Notes under the pieces: generated by a model
Seen by the model: the letters and a program-made list of their open reading frames with translations, nothing else
Database searches by the model: none
What the model was told of the DNA's origin: nothing
Origin: Jatrophihabitans cynanchi
GTDB lineage: Bacteria > Actinomycetota > Actinomycetes > Mycobacteriales > Jatrophihabitantaceae
Length of the DNA stretch: 64,000 nucleotides
NCBI RefSeq assembly: GCF_027247405.1
Contig: NZ_CP097463.1
Coordinates: 4,216,001-4,280,000 of the forward strand
Reading direction: 5' to 3'
In this document: one piece after another, positions 1 to 9,612 of the stretch
Position numbering within the stretch: the stretch's first letter is position 1
Layout of the letters: every line of letters starts with the position of its first letter
Translations under genes and position numbers: made by a program

Positions 1-512
1 ATCCGCGGTTCATCGCCCGACGCCTGGTCGTGCACGCCAGCGAGGACGTCGGGCTGGCCGACCCCACCGCGCTGCTCGCGGCCACCGCGGCGGCCCAGGC
101 GGTGCAACTGATCGGCATGCCCGAGGCGCGCATCAACCTGGCCCAGGCCACCATCCACCTGGCCCTCGCGCCCAAGTCCAACGCGGTGGTCGCCGCGATC
201 GACGCCGCGCTCGCCGACGTCCGGGCCGGGCTGGCCGGAACCGTGCCGCCCGCGCTGCGCGACGCGCACTATGCCGGGGCGCAGCAGCTCGGTCACGGCA
301 AGCGGTACCGCTACCCGCACGACGCGGCCGAGGGCGTGCTCACCCAGCAGTATCCGCCGGACGAGCTCGTCGGGCGCGACTACTACCAGCCCGCCGACCG
401 CGGCGCAGAGCGGTACCTGGCCGAGCGGCTGCCCAGGCTGCGCGGGGTGGTGCGCGGGACCGCCCCGGCCGAGCGGGCCGGCGGTGCCGAGCGGTCAATG
501 CCGCAACCGTGA
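1..512 (+). CDS. rarA: Replication-associated recombination protein A, C-terminal part (5' end outside window)
   Basis: The reading frame is open from base 3 and enters the window mid-gene, so only about 169 C-terminal residues are visible. They match the C-terminal tetramerisation region of the RarA/MgsA AAA+ ATPase family: a helical segment around [11 protein letters not shown], the [13 protein letters not shown] segment, the [11 protein letters not shown] motif, then [20 protein letters not shown] and a GRDYYQP stretch. The ATPase core must lie upstream of the window. In the family this protein acts on single-strand gaps and SSB-DNA ends at stalled replication forks. Its position just before the DUF948/DUF6167/alaS genes is normal for actinobacteria. 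Identification is by motif recognition only. Confidence 0.9.
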   Translation, partial: PRFIARRLVVHASEDVGLADPTALLAATAAAQAVQLIGMPEARINLAQATIHLALAPKSNAVVAAIDAALADVRAGLAGTVPPALRDAHYAGAQQLGHGKRYRYPHDAAEGVLTQQYPPDELVGRDYYQPADRGAERYLAERLPRLRGVVRGTAPAERAGGAERSMPQP

Positions 513-562
513 CCCGATAGGGTCAACAGGTTGCCTGCCACACCGAACTCAGGAGGGCTTTC

Positions 563-976
563 ATGTCCGGAGGGGCCATAGCCGCGCTCATCGCGGCCAT
601 CGCCTTCGCGGTGCTCGTCCTGCTGCTCGCCATCCCGCTGCTCAAGCTGGGACGCACGCTGGACGAGGCGACGCTCGCGATCCGCAAGACGCACGAGGGC
701 GCCACCCCGCTGCTGGGCGAGGCGCAGGGCACCATGACGCAGGTCAACGCCCAGCTCGCCCAGGTCGAGGGGATCGCCAAGAACGTCAACGCGATGACCA
801 CCAATGCGGCTGCCATGTCGGCGGTCGTCTCCAGCACCCTCGGCAGCCCGATGATCAAGGCGGCGGCGTTCACCTACGGGGTGCGCAAGACGGTCCGCGG
901 CCGGCGCGACGCCGACACGCTGCGCGAGGCCCGCCGCCGGCGGCGCGGCGCCTCGCGGCGGGGAGGTGAGCGCTGA
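563..976 (+). CDS. DUF948 family membrane-anchored protein
   Basis: Small 137-residue protein with one N-terminal membrane segment (about residues 5-27, Ala/Leu/Val rich) followed by a helical, probably coiled-coil region (about 30-85) and a very basic tail rich in Arg. This architecture is that of the DUF948 family, whose function is unknown. A strong AGGAGG ribosome site lies 9 bases before the ATG. The TGA stop overlaps the ATG of the next gene by one base, so the two are probably translationally coupled. A TAGGGT sequence at about 516-521 could be the -10 box of their promoter. The pair sits between rarA and alaS, as in many actinobacteria. Confidence 0.75.
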   Translation: MSGGAIAALIAAIAFAVLVLLLAIPLLKLGRTLDEATLAIRKTHEGATPLLGEAQGTMTQVNAQLAQVEGIAKNVNAMTTNAAAMSAVVSSTLGSPMIKAAAFTYGVRKTVRGRRDADTLREARRRRRGASRRGGER

Positions 977-1218
977 TGCGCCGGCTGTTCTGGCTCGCCA
1001 TGGGCATCACCATCGGCGCCCTGATCGTGCGCAAGCTCTCCAAGCTCGCCGAGCGGTTGACCCCGCGCGGCATGGCCGGCGGTATCGGCGCGGGCCTGGC
1101 CGAACTGGCCGACGCGCTGCGCGAGTTCGGGGCGGACGTCCGGACGGCGATGCGCGAGCGCGAGGCCGAACTGCGCGAGAGCACCGGGCTGGACGGGCAG
1201 CTCGGCAAGGTCGGCTAG
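976..1218 (+). CDS. DUF6167-like small protein
   Basis: An 80-residue protein with a short hydrophobic N-terminus (residues 4-20, [14 protein letters not shown]) followed by an amphipathic helical region. It resembles the short actinobacterial proteins annotated DUF6167 that follow the DUF948 gene upstream of alaS. It starts at the A of the preceding TGA stop (TGATG junction) and ends 2 bases before alaS, so the three genes look like one transcription unit. No function can be assigned. It may be a membrane-proximal partner of the DUF948 protein, but that is inferred from position only. Confidence 0.65.
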   Translation: MRRLFWLAMGITIGALIVRKLSKLAERLTPRGMAGGIGAGLAELADALREFGADVRTAMREREAELRESTGLDGQLGKVG

Positions 1219-1220
1219 GG

Positions 1221-3929
1221 ATGCGCAGCGCCGAGATCAGGAAGCGCTTCCTGGGTCATTTCGAGGCGAACGGTCACACCGTTGTCCCGAGCGTGCCCCT
1301 GCCGTTCGAGGACCCGAACCTGCTGTTCGTCAACGCCGGCATGGTGCAGTTCGTCCCGTACTTCGTCGGCCAGCAGACGCCGCCGTGGCCGCGCGCCACC
1401 AGCATCCAGAAGTGCATCCGCACCCCGGACATCGACGAGGTCGGCAAGACGACCCGGCACGGCACGTTCTTCCAGATGAACGGCAACTTCAGCTTCGGCG
1501 ACTACTTCAAGGAACGCGCCATCACGCTCGCCTGGGAGCTGTCGACGAACTCGGTGGCCGACGGCGGCTTCGGGCTGGACGGCGAGCGGATCTGGGCGAC
1601 CGTCTACCTGGACGACGACGAGGCCATCGACATCTGGCACAAGGTGATCGGCCTGCCGCTCGAGCGCATCGTTCGCAAGGGGATGGACGACAACTTCTGG
1701 TCGATGGGCATCGCCGGGCCGTGCGGACCGTGCAGCGAGCTGTACTACGACCGCGGCCCCGACTACGGCGTCGAGGGCGGCCCGGCGGTCGACGAGGACC
1801 GCTACATGGAGTTCTGGAACCTGGTGTTCATGCAGAACGAGCGCGGCCCGCAGAACGGGCCGGGCAAGTCGGACTTCCCCATCCTGGGCGAACTGCCACG
1901 CAAGAACATCGACACCGGGATGGGCATGGAGCGGATGGCCACGCTCATGCAGGGCGTCGACAACCTCTACGAGATCGACGAGACGCGACCGGTGCTCGAC
2001 CGCGCGGCACAGCTGGCCGGGAAGGTGTACGGCGCGCACTCCGGGCACGCTGCGGCGCAGTCACATCCGGACGACGTGCGGCTGCGCGTCGTGGCCGACC
2101 ACGTGCGCACCGCCTTGATGCTGATCGGCGACGGCGTGACGCCCGCCAACGAAGGCCGCGGCTACGTGTTGCGCCGGATCATGCGCCGAGCGGTGCGTTC
2201 CATGCGGCTGCTCGGCGTCCAGGAGCCGGTCTTCCCGCAGCTGCTGCCCGTCTCGCGCGACGCGATGGCGCCGTCCTACCCGGAGCTGGCGAGCGACTTC
2301 GAGCGCATCAGCAGCTACGCGTACGCCGAGGAGGAAGCGTTCCTGCAGACGCTGCGCGCGGGCACCACCATCTTCGACACCGCGGTCGGCGCGGTCCGCC
2401 GAGCCAGCGGCACCCAATTGCCGGCCGACAAGGCGTTCCAGCTGCACGACACCTACGGTTTCCCGATCGACCTCACCCTGGAGATGGCGGCCGAGCAGGG
2501 CATCAGCGTCGACGAGCCGGGGTTCCGCCGGCTGATGGCCGAGCAGCGGGCCAGGGCCAAGGCCGACGCCCGGGCCAAGAAGACCGCGCACGCCGACCTG
2601 TCGCTGTACCGCGCGGCGCGCGACGCGGGTGCGGCCACCGACTTCACCGGCTACCGGGAGATCGCCCGCGAGGCCGTGGTCGCCTCGATCATCGGCGAGC
2701 ACGGGCTGCTGCCCGCCGCCGGTGAGGGCGAGGAGGTCGAGCTGGTCCTGGACGCGACGCCGTTCTACGCCGAGGGCGGTGGCCAGCAGCCGGACCAGGG
2801 CCGGATCCTCGTCAACTCGAACGGGCGCGAGGCCGAACTGTTCGTCACCGACGTCCAGCAGCCGGTTCCCGGACTGATCGTGCACCGGGTGACGGTGCAC
2901 TCCGGTGAGGTCCGGCCCGGCGATCACGTGCTCGCCGAGGTCGACCCGACCCGGCGCGCCGCGGTCTCGCGCAGCCACTCCGGCACGCACCTGCTGCACG
3001 CCGGCCTGCGCCGCGCGCTCGGCGACACGGCCGCCCAGGCCGGCTCGCTCAACGCCCCCGGCCGGCTGCGCTTCGACTTCAAGACCCCCTCCGCGGTCCC
3101 GGCGAGCGTGCTGTCCGACGTCGAGGACGAGATCAACGAGGTGCTGCTGCGCGATCTCGAGGTCCGCTGGTTCGTCACCGACCAGGCCGAGGCCAGGCGC
3201 ATCGGCGCGATCGCCATGTTCGGCGAGAAGTACGGCGACCAGGTCCGGGTGGTCGAGATCGGCGACTACTCGCGCGAGCTGTGCGGTGGGACGCACGTGC
3301 CGCGCAGTTCGGTGATCGGCATGGTCAAGCTGCTGGGCGAGGCCTCGATCGGCTCCGGTGTGCGGCGCGTCGAAGCGCTGGTCGGCCTGGACGCGTTCCG
3401 GTTCCTGGCCCGCGAGCACGTGCTGGTGCATCAGCTCTCCGGCGAGTTCAAGGCGCATCCGGACGAATTGCCCGAGCGCATCGCCGGCGTGCTGGACCGG
3501 CTCAAGGGCGCCGAGCGTGAACTGGACAAGCTTCGCGTCGCCGCGGTCCTCGCCGGCGCCGGACCGCTGGCCGACACCGCCGAGCAGGTCGACGGAGTGC
3601 AACTCGTCACCGCAGAAGCGCCCGCCGGCGTCAGCGGCAACGACCTGCGTTCGCTGGTGCTGGACGTCCGCGGCCGGCTGGCCGCGGGCCGGTCCGCCGT
3701 CGTGCTGCTCGCCTCGCCCGGCGAGAACGGCGTCAACTTCGTGGCCGCGGTGAACCAGGCGGGCCAGGACGCCGGCCTGTCCGCGGGCCAACTGGTGCGC
3801 GCGTTCGCGCCCGTCCTCGGCGCCCGCGGCGGCGGCAAGGCCGACCTGGCGCAAGGCGCCGGCGGCGACGCGGCCAACCTGGCCGCCGCGTTCGAGGCGG
3901 TCCGGCAGGCCGTCGCGTCCGCGCGGTGA
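1221..3929 (+). CDS. alaS: Alanine--tRNA ligase
   Basis: Cytosolic class II aminoacyl-tRNA synthetase charging tRNA-Ala. The 902-residue length is normal for bacterial AlaS. The class II catalytic core occupies the first ~400 residues (starts [29 protein letters not shown] and [12 protein letters not shown] are recognisable). The central region is the tRNA-recognition part. The editing domain carries both zinc/editing signatures, HSGTHLLH and CGGTHV, and the C-terminal ~130 residues form the C-Ala domain. The frame is open upstream, but ATG 1221, two bases after the previous stop, begins the conserved N-terminus. The downstream neighbours ruvX, mltG and aroE follow the standard actinobacterial order. 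Confidence 0.98.
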   Translation: MRSAEIRKRFLGHFEANGHTVVPSVPLPFEDPNLLFVNAGMVQFVPYFVGQQTPPWPRATSIQKCIRTPDIDEVGKTTRHGTFFQMNGNFSFGDYFKERAITLAWELSTNSVADGGFGLDGERIWATVYLDDDEAIDIWHKVIGLPLERIVRKGMDDNFWSMGIAGPCGPCSELYYDRGPDYGVEGGPAVDEDRYMEFWNLVFMQNERGPQNGPGKSDFPILGELPRKNIDTGMGMERMATLMQGVDNLYEIDETRPVLDRAAQLAGKVYGAHSGHAAAQSHPDDVRLRVVADHVRTALMLIGDGVTPANEGRGYVLRRIMRRAVRSMRLLGVQEPVFPQLLPVSRDAMAPSYPELASDFERISSYAYAEEEAFLQTLRAGTTIFDTAVGAVRRASGTQLPADKAFQLHDTYGFPIDLTLEMAAEQGISVDEPGFRRLMAEQRARAKADARAKKTAHADLSLYRAARDAGAATDFTGYREIAREAVVASIIGEHGLLPAAGEGEEVELVLDATPFYAEGGGQQPDQGRILVNSNGREAELFVTDVQQPVPGLIVHRVTVHSGEVRPGDHVLAEVDPTRRAAVSRSHSGTHLLHAGLRRALGDTAAQAGSLNAPGRLRFDFKTPSAVPASVLSDVEDEINEVLLRDLEVRWFVTDQAEARRIGAIAMFGEKYGDQVRVVEIGDYSRELCGGTHVPRSSVIGMVKLLGEASIGSGVRRVEALVGLDAFRFLAREHVLVHQLSGEFKAHPDELPERIAGVLDRLKGAERELDKLRVAAVLAGAGPLADTAEQVDGVQLVTAEAPAGVSGNDLRSLVLDVRGRLAAGRSAVVLLASPGENGVNFVAAVNQAGQDAGLSAGQLVRAFAPVLGARGGGKADLAQGAGGDAANLAAAFEAVRQAVASAR

Positions 3930-3930
3930 C

Positions 3931-3960
3931 GGCCGCGACGACGACGGCCGCGACGACGAC
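3931..3960 (+). repeat. Tandem 15-bp repeat, two exact copies
   Basis: The 15-base unit GGCCGCGACGACGAC occurs twice without a gap between the alaS stop and the ruvX start. It is GC-rich and non-coding here. It could be a slippage product; no regulatory role is evident. Confidence 0.7.
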
Positions 3961-3971
3961 GCGGTGAGCAC

Positions 3972-4400
3972 GTGACCGGAGTCTGGCTGGGCGTCGACGT
4001 GGGGACGGTGCGGGTAGGCGTGGCGCGCAGCGATCCGGCCGGGGTGCTGGCGACCCCGCTGGTCACGCTGCGGCGGGACGCCCACGCGAACCGCGACATC
4101 GCCGAACTGGCCGCCCTGGTGGCCGAGCACGGGGCGGTCGGGGTGGTCGTCGGGCTGCCGCGCACCCTGGCCGGCCGCGAAGGTCCCTCGGCGCGGTTCG
4201 CCCGCGAGTACGCCGCCCTGCTGGCCGCCGCGATTGACCCGATTCGGGTGGAACACGTCGACGAGCGCCTGACCACGGTGAGTGCCGAGCGTAAACTTTC
4301 CGAGGGCGGTGTGCGGGGAAGTAGGGCCAAGCGTGCCGTCATTGACCAGGCGGCTGCGGTAGAACTGTTGCAGCACTGGTTGGATTCGCGCCGCGACTGA
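3972..4400 (+). CDS. ruvX: Putative Holliday junction resolvase / pre-16S rRNA nuclease YqgF
   Basis: A 142-residue RNase H-fold protein of the YqgF/RuvX family, which in E. coli matures the 5' end of 16S rRNA. Visible signatures are the N-terminal [15 protein letters not shown] strand-turn-strand with the first acidic residue, the [13 protein letters not shown] segment, [12 protein letters not shown], and the C-terminal [11 protein letters not shown] with the last catalytic Asp. The GTG start at 3972 gives the expected family length. It lies 42 bases after alaS and 84 before mltG, the usual order in actinobacteria. Confidence 0.93.
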   Translation: MTGVWLGVDVGTVRVGVARSDPAGVLATPLVTLRRDAHANRDIAELAALVAEHGAVGVVVGLPRTLAGREGPSARFAREYAALLAAAIDPIRVEHVDERLTTVSAERKLSEGGVRGSRAKRAVIDQAAAVELLQHWLDSRRD

Positions 4401-4484
4401 GTTCTGCGGCGCACCGTGGTCCAACTGATCCAGCGCCATGCACCGACGGGACGCGATCCCCTGGCTGAAACGGAGTAGCCCCGC

Positions 4485-5723
4485 GTGACGCAGCGCGATC
4501 ACGAGTCGCTGGCAGAGCACGATCCGCATTCGCTGCTCTTCGGTCCGCACGAGGACGAGGGGCACCCGCACCATCGCCACACGACGGAGCCGGAACCGCA
4601 CACCCGGTCGGCACGCCGCCGCGCCCAGCGCGAACACACGTCGCACCGGCGGCGGCGGCGCAACCGCGGGGTGCTGCTGGCTCTCGTGTGCGTCGTGCTG
4701 CTCGTGGTCGGCGTGTCCGCGTGGCTCATCGTGCCGAAGGTCGTGGACATGATCCATCCGCCGGACTACTCCGGGAACGGGCAGGGCACGGTGAGCATCA
4801 CCATCGGCCAGGGCGACGGCGCATCGGACATCGGTGACACGCTGCACAAGGCGGGCGTGGTGAAGAGCGTCGACGCCTTCGTGAATGCCGCCAGCAACAA
4901 CTCCGACTCGCAGAGCATCCAGCCGGGTACCTACCTGCTGCACCGCCACATGGCTGCGAAGAACGCGTTGACGCTGCTGCTCGATCCCAAGTCGCGCACC
5001 ACGGCGGGCGATCTGGTGATCACCGAGGGCGCCACGGTCTTCGACGTCAGGGCGCGGCTGGTCAAGGTGCTGGGGGCCGCCCAGCAGGGGGCGATCGACA
5101 AGGCGCTCGCCGACCCCAGCTCGTTGGGCATCCCGCTCGGGTACCGGCCCGCGACGGGGGAGTTCACCTCGATCGAGGGATTCCTGTACCCCGCGACGTA
5201 CACGATCGACCCGAAGGCGTCGCCGTCGGCCGCACTGCAGCGGATGACGAGCCGCTTCGCCGAGCACGACCGCTCGAGCGGGTTCGCCACCGACGCGCAG
5301 AAGGTCGGGCTGACGCCGTACGAGGCGCTGATCATCGCGTCCATCGCGCAGTCCGAGGCGCGCTTCCCGGACGACATGGCCAAGGTGGCGCGCGTGATCC
5401 TGAACCGGATCGCGGCCAAGCGTCCGCTGCAGATCGACGCCACCAGCGCGTACGCGGCGAAGGTTCAGGGCCTGGACCCGACGAAGATCATCTTCGCGCG
5501 GATCGACTCGCCCTACAACAGCTACACGCACGACGGTCTGCCGCCCACGCCGATCAGCAACCCGGGCGCCGAAGCGATGACCGGAGCGGTGCACCCCACG
5601 CCGGGGAACTGGCTGTACTACGTGAACAAGGACTCCGCGGGGCACCTGTTCTTCACCAACGACGAGGCCGCGTTCACCCAGGCCGTCGAGAAATGCCGCC
5701 AGAACAACTGGGGCTGTGGCTGA
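4485..5723 (+). CDS. mltG: Endolytic murein transglycosylase
   Basis: MltG/YceG cuts nascent peptidoglycan strands and is thought to set glycan length. The 412-residue protein has a long, charged, His/Arg-rich cytoplasmic N-terminus (1-60), a single membrane helix (about 61-83), a LysM-like region, then the catalytic YceG domain outside the membrane. The family active-site stretch is visible as IIASIAQSEARFPDDMAKVA, with the Glu of SEA in the place of the catalytic Glu. LQIDATSAYA and SPYNSYTHDGLPPTPISNPG also match family motifs. The start is GTG 4485, preceded by an ACGGAG-type ribosome site. Its 3' end overlaps aroE by 8 bases. Confidence 0.95.
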   Translation: MTQRDHESLAEHDPHSLLFGPHEDEGHPHHRHTTEPEPHTRSARRRAQREHTSHRRRRRNRGVLLALVCVVLLVVGVSAWLIVPKVVDMIHPPDYSGNGQGTVSITIGQGDGASDIGDTLHKAGVVKSVDAFVNAASNNSDSQSIQPGTYLLHRHMAAKNALTLLLDPKSRTTAGDLVITEGATVFDVRARLVKVLGAAQQGAIDKALADPSSLGIPLGYRPATGEFTSIEGFLYPATYTIDPKASPSAALQRMTSRFAEHDRSSGFATDAQKVGLTPYEALIIASIAQSEARFPDDMAKVARVILNRIAAKRPLQIDATSAYAAKVQGLDPTKIIFARIDSPYNSYTHDGLPPTPISNPGAEAMTGAVHPTPGNWLYYVNKDSAGHLFFTNDEAAFTQAVEKCRQNNWGCG

Positions 5724-6558
5724 GGGGGTTCGCGCCGGGGTGACAGTGCGGCACGCCGCCGTCCTGGGACGCCCGGTCGCGCACTCGCTCTCGCCGCTGC
5801 TGCACCGCGCCGCGTACGCCGAGCTCGGCCTGACCTGGACCTACACCGCGGTGGACTGCGGCCCGGACGAGCTGCCCGGCGTGTTGGCCGAGCGCCGCGA
5901 CTGGGCCGGGTTCTCGTGCACCATGCCGCTCAAGCGCGCCGTGCTGGACGTGGCCGCCGAGGTGGCGCCGGTCGCGCGCGCGGTGGGAGCCGGCAACACG
6001 CTGCTGCCGCTGCCCGGCGGCGGCTGGCGGGCCGACAACACCGACGTCGCGGGCATCGTCGCCACGCTCGCCGAGCACGCCGTTGCCCCGCGTACGGCGA
6101 CCCTGCTGGGCGCGGGCGGCACCGCGCAGGCGGCCGTCGCCGCACTGGCCACGCTCGGGCTCGAGGAGTGCACAGTGCTCGTCCGCGACGTGACTCGCAG
6201 CGAGCAGGTAGGTGCGGCCGGGGCCGCGCTGGGCGTCGCGGTCCGGACGGCCGTGCTGTCCGCCGATGCGCCCGAACTCGGCGCCGACCTCGTGGTGTCC
6301 ACCCTGCCCCGCGGCGCCGCCGACCCGCTCGCCGCGCGGCCCTGGACCGCCGCCCAGACGGTGCTGGACGTCGTCTACGACCCCTGGCCGACGGCGTTGG
6401 CGTCGGCGGTCGCGGCGGCCGGCGGGAAGGTGCTCAGCGGTGCCCTGATGCTGCTGCACCAGGCCGCGGTCCAGGTCGAACTGATGACCGGTCAGCCCGC
6501 GCCGGTACCGGCCATGCGCGCGGCGTTGCGCTCGGCCGTGCCGGCAGCGGACGTCTGA
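5716..6558 (+). CDS. aroE: Shikimate dehydrogenase
   Basis: NADPH-dependent reduction of 3-dehydroshikimate to shikimate. The 280-residue protein shows the substrate-binding LGRPVAHSLSPLLHRAAY motif, the catalytic-Lys segment CTMPLKRAVLD, the NTDVAG Asp motif, and the glycine-rich nucleotide loop LLGAGGTAQAAVAAL. GTG 5716 overlaps the mltG end by 8 bases; a second in-frame GTG at 5740 would also work. It is separated from the other shikimate genes (aroC-K-B-Q at 14.5-17.8 kb) by an accessory molybdenum-enzyme block. The last 67 bases overlap the 3' end of the convergent oxidoreductase gene. Confidence 0.95.
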   Translation: MAEGVRAGVTVRHAAVLGRPVAHSLSPLLHRAAYAELGLTWTYTAVDCGPDELPGVLAERRDWAGFSCTMPLKRAVLDVAAEVAPVARAVGAGNTLLPLPGGGWRADNTDVAGIVATLAEHAVAPRTATLLGAGGTAQAAVAALATLGLEECTVLVRDVTRSEQVGAAGAALGVAVRTAVLSADAPELGADLVVSTLPRGAADPLAARPWTAAQTVLDVVYDPWPTALASAVAAAGGKVLSGALMLLHQAAVQVELMTGQPAPVPAMRAALRSAVPAADV

Positions 6559-8840
6559 CCGGTGGCCTCCAGCCGGATCACCACCGACTTGGACGCGGGC
6601 GTGTTGCTCGTCTCGGCCACCGAGTCCAGCGGCACCAGCACGTTCGCCTCGGGGAAGTAGGCGGCCGCGCAACCCGGCGGGGTCGGGTACTGCACCGCGC
6701 GGAAGCTCTTCGCGCGGCGCTCGCCGTCGTCGGCCACGCTGATGATGTCCACGGCGTCCCCGTCCCGCAGCCCGAAGGCGCGCAGGTCCGCGCCGTTCAC
6801 GAACACCACGCGGCGGCCGCCCTTGATCCCGCGGTACCGGTCGTCCAGCCCGTACACCGTGGTGTTGAACTGGTCGTGCGAACGCACCGTCTGCAGCAGC
6901 AGGTGCCCGTCCGGGACCTGCACCATGGTCGGCGGGTTGACGGTGAAGCGGGCCTTGCCGGTCGCGGTCTTGAAGGTGCGCGAATCGTGCGGCCCGCGCG
7001 GCAGCATGAACCCGCCGGGCTGCACGGCCCGCTCCTCGAACGCGTGAAAGCCGGGTACCACGTGCTCGATGTGCTTGCGGATCACCCGGTAGTCGGCGCC
7101 CATCGCGCGCCAGCCGATCCCGTCCGAGTCGCCGAACAGCGCGTGACCGAGGTCGGTGACGATCGCGATCTCGCTGCGCAGCGCATCCGAGCCGGGCAGC
7201 AGTCGGCCGCGCGAGGCGTGCACCATGCTCATCGAGTCCTCGACCGTGACGAACTGCTCGACGCCCGCCCGCACGTCGCGCTCGGTACGTCCCAGGCACG
7301 GCAGGATCAGCGCCTCGCGGCCGTGGCACAGGTGCGAGCGGTTCAGCTTCGTCGCGACGTGCACGGTCAGGGCACAGTTCGCCATCGCCGCCTCGGTCAC
7401 CGCGGTGTCCGGCGTCGCCGCGACGAAGTTGCCGCCGAGCGCGAAGAACACGTCGACCTTGCCGTCGCGCATCGCGCGGATCGAGTCGACCGTGTCCCAG
7501 CCGTGCTCGCGCGGCGGGTCGAAGCCGAACTCCGCCTGCAGCGCGTCCAGGAACGAGTCGGGCATCTTCTCCCAGATGCCCATCGTGCGGTCGCCCTGCA
7601 CGTTGCTGTGGCCGCGGATCGGTGACGGACCCGCACCGGGACGTCCGACATTTCCCCGCAGCAGCAGGAAGTTCACGATCTCGCGGATCGTCGCGACCGC
7701 GTTGCGGTGCTGCGTCAGCCCCATCGCCCAGCACACGACGACGCTGTCGGAAGCGACCACCTGCGCGGCGAACTCCTCGATCTGCTCGCGGGACAGCCCG
7801 CACTGGCCGGTGATCTCCGTCCAGTCCAGCGCCCGCAACGCCGCCGACGCCTCGGCGAAACCGTCGCAGTAGGTGGCGATGAAGTCCTGGTCCAGCACCG
7901 TCCCCGGAGCGGCGTCCTCGCGGGCGAGCAGCGCCTTGTTCACGCCGGCGAACAGCGCCAGGTCGCCGTTGACGCGAACCGGCAGGTACGAGTCGGCGAG
8001 CACGGTGCCGCGGCCGAGCAGACCGCGCGGCGTCTGCGGATTGCGGAACCGGCCGAAACCCGCCTCGGGCAGCGGGTTGATGGCCACGATGCGGGCTCCG
8101 CGCCGCTTCGCCTTCTCCAGCGCGGTCAGCATGCGCGGGTGGTTCGTGCCCGGGTTCTGCCCGACGATCACGATGAGTGCCGCGTGCTTCTCGATGTCGG
8201 CCAGGGTGACCACGCCCTTGCCCACCCCGATCGTCTCGGACAGCGCGGCGCCGCTGGACTCATGGCACATGTTCGAGCAGTCCGGCAGGTTGTTCGTGCC
8301 CAGCCGCCGGGCGAGCAACTGGTACACGAACGCGGCCTCGTTGCTGGCGCGCCCGCTGGTGTAGAAGACGGCGCGGTTCGGATCGGGCAGCGCCTTGAGC
8401 CGGTCGGCGACCAGCCCGATCGCGTCGTCCCACGAGATCGGCGCGTAGTGCGTCGCGTCCGGGGCGAGGTACATCGGTTCGGTCAGCCGGCCGTGGTGCT
8501 CGAGCCAGTGGTCGTCCTGCGCGCGCAGTTCGGCGATCGGGTGCGCCGCGAAGAACGCCGCGTCCACCCGCTTGCGGGTCGCCTCCCACGACACCGCCTT
8601 GGCGCCGTTCTCGCAGAACTCGGCGGTCTTGCGGTGTTCCGGGTCCGGGTCCGGCCAGGCACAGCTGGGGCAGTCGAACCCGTCGACGTGATTCATCTTC
8701 AGCAGGGTGCGCGCGCTGCGCACCGGGCCCATCTCGTCCAGCGCGATCCGCATCGACTGCGCGATGCCGGGGAAGCCGACCGAGGTCTTCTTCGGCGCGC
8801 TCACCTCGGGCTCGCCGTCGTGGGTGTCCTCGTGCGCCAT
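6492..8840 (-). CDS. FdhF/YdeP family molybdopterin oxidoreductase
   Basis: About 782 residues, resembling the YdeP branch of the formate dehydrogenase/DMSO reductase superfamily that binds bis-MGD molybdenum cofactor. Recognisable parts are an N-terminal CPSCAWPDPDPEHRKTAEFC cysteine region, the FYTSGRASNEAAF and DCSNMCHESSG segments, VIVGQNPGTNHPRML, the RGHSNVQGDRTMGI motif, and a C-terminal molybdopterin-binding domain (about 650-760). The physiological substrate is unknown; E. coli YdeP is linked to acid resistance. ATG 8840 is chosen because GAGGAAG precedes it; the frame is open further upstream. It is probably co-transcribed with the membrane protein 43 bases upstream. fdhD and mobA nearby fit maturation of this enzyme. 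Its 3' end overlaps aroE tail to tail by 67 bases. Confidence 0.9.
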   Translation of the reverse strand: MAHEDTHDGEPEVSAPKKTSVGFPGIAQSMRIALDEMGPVRSARTLLKMNHVDGFDCPSCAWPDPDPEHRKTAEFCENGAKAVSWEATRKRVDAAFFAAHPIAELRAQDDHWLEHHGRLTEPMYLAPDATHYAPISWDDAIGLVADRLKALPDPNRAVFYTSGRASNEAAFVYQLLARRLGTNNLPDCSNMCHESSGAALSETIGVGKGVVTLADIEKHAALIVIVGQNPGTNHPRMLTALEKAKRRGARIVAINPLPEAGFGRFRNPQTPRGLLGRGTVLADSYLPVRVNGDLALFAGVNKALLAREDAAPGTVLDQDFIATYCDGFAEASAALRALDWTEITGQCGLSREQIEEFAAQVVASDSVVVCWAMGLTQHRNAVATIREIVNFLLLRGNVGRPGAGPSPIRGHSNVQGDRTMGIWEKMPDSFLDALQAEFGFDPPREHGWDTVDSIRAMRDGKVDVFFALGGNFVAATPDTAVTEAAMANCALTVHVATKLNRSHLCHGREALILPCLGRTERDVRAGVEQFVTVEDSMSMVHASRGRLLPGSDALRSEIAIVTDLGHALFGDSDGIGWRAMGADYRVIRKHIEHVVPGFHAFEERAVQPGGFMLPRGPHDSRTFKTATGKARFTVNPPTMVQVPDGHLLLQTVRSHDQFNTTVYGLDDRYRGIKGGRRVVFVNGADLRAFGLRDGDAVDIISVADDGERRAKSFRAVQYPTPPGCAAAYFPEANVLVPLDSVAETSNTPASKSVVIRLEATGQTSAAGTAERNAARMAGTGAG

Positions 8841-8883
8841 CTTCCTCGCCCCTTCCGCTGCTACCCCATCCTTGCTTACGCCG

Positions 8884-9468
8884 TCAGGCCCGCCAGTGGT
8901 AGCCGATCGAGAAGTCCACAGCGACCGCAAAGGCGAGATACATCAGCCAGCCGCCGGTCACCAGGTGGAAGAAGCCGAGTGCGCGCTCGCCGAGCTTGAC
9001 GCCGATGGCGGCGAAGAAGTCGCTGAAGTAGATCGCGAACAGGCCGAGGAACAGCAGGCCGACCGGCCAGTCCTTGGCCTTGAAGAACACGAGCGCGCCC
9101 ATCGCCGACACCGACATGTAGGCGACGCACATCCCGGCGTTGGTCCGCGGATCGTGGTTGCTGTAGCGGTTCCAGCCGATCGCGAACCAGTGGATGCCGT
9201 ACGCGGAGAACGCCAGCGCGGCCATGTAGAGCGGCGGATCCTTGAACACCTGCAGCCAGGTGAGACCGACGAACAAGATGATGCCCGTGAGCAACTGGCA
9301 GAATCCGGGCATCCAGATCCCCCACACGCCGGTCGCCCGGTCGACCCGGTCGCCGCGCGGCGGGTAGCCGGCGAGCTCCTGCGGGCCGTAGATCAGGTAC
9401 CCGGTCCCGAGCCCGAAGAAGCCGAGCGCTAGCGGCGGGAACGTGGACGTGGCGAACGTGACATCCAT
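8884..9468 (-). CDS. GPR1/FUN34/YaaH-like multi-span membrane protein
   Basis: A 194-residue protein with about six hydrophobic helices and short loops (for example LALGFFGLGTGYLIYG, GFCQLLTGIILFVGL, YMSVSAMGALVFF, FHLVTGGWLMYLAFAVAV). Size, helix count and the FGLGTGYLIYG/ELAGYPP pattern suggest the GPR1/FUN34/YaaH acetate/succinate transporter family, but the family N-terminal proline motif is not clear, so this is tentative. ATG 9468 is preceded by GAGGAG on the minus strand; an upstream start at 9504 is less likely. It is the first gene of a probable two-gene unit with the YdeP-type oxidoreductase, so it may move that enzyme's substrate or product, perhaps a small carboxylate such as formate (inference). 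Confidence 0.6.
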   Translation of the reverse strand: MDVTFATSTFPPLALGFFGLGTGYLIYGPQELAGYPPRGDRVDRATGVWGIWMPGFCQLLTGIILFVGLTWLQVFKDPPLYMAALAFSAYGIHWFAIGWNRYSNHDPRTNAGMCVAYMSVSAMGALVFFKAKDWPVGLLFLGLFAIYFSDFFAAIGVKLGERALGFFHLVTGGWLMYLAFAVAVDFSIGYHWRA

Positions 9469-9612
9469 GCTGGACTCCTCATGACGTGCAGGTGGCGGGT
9501 ACACGTGTGGTGTGTCTCGTCATGACGGTTCGATCACGTTGTCATATCACGTTGCGACATATCCGGGTCCTGTGAATCGTGCGTACGCTCGGATGCGACG
9601 AACGGAGCAGGC
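9469..9612. promoter_or_regulatory. Divergent control region with palindromes and direct repeats
   Basis: This 144-base divergent spacer separates the oxidoreductase unit (leftward) from fdhD (rightward). It is rich in possible regulator sites: an 8-base palindrome ACACGTGT at 9501-9508, a 10-base palindrome CGTCATGACG at 9518-9527, and two direct copies of ATCACGTTG at 9533-9541 and 9546-9554 spaced 13 bases apart. TACGCT at 9584-9589 could be the -10 element for fdhD. No particular regulator family can be named. Confidence 0.5.

Noticed and set aside
966-1220. Upstream extension of alaS to 966
   Set aside because: The added residues overlap the DUF6167 gene in another frame and are not part of the AlaS fold; ATG 1221 begins the conserved N-terminus.
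4438-4488. 16-codon frame ending over the mltG start
   Set aside because: Very short, no ribosome site and no supporting pattern; chance in this composition.
2061-5645. Very long open frame on the minus strand (1,194 codons) opposite alaS, ruvX and mltG
   Set aside because: It is antisense to three clearly identified genes, has low-complexity Arg/His/Val-rich translation and no recognisable domain. Such frames are a by-product of extreme GC at third codon positions.
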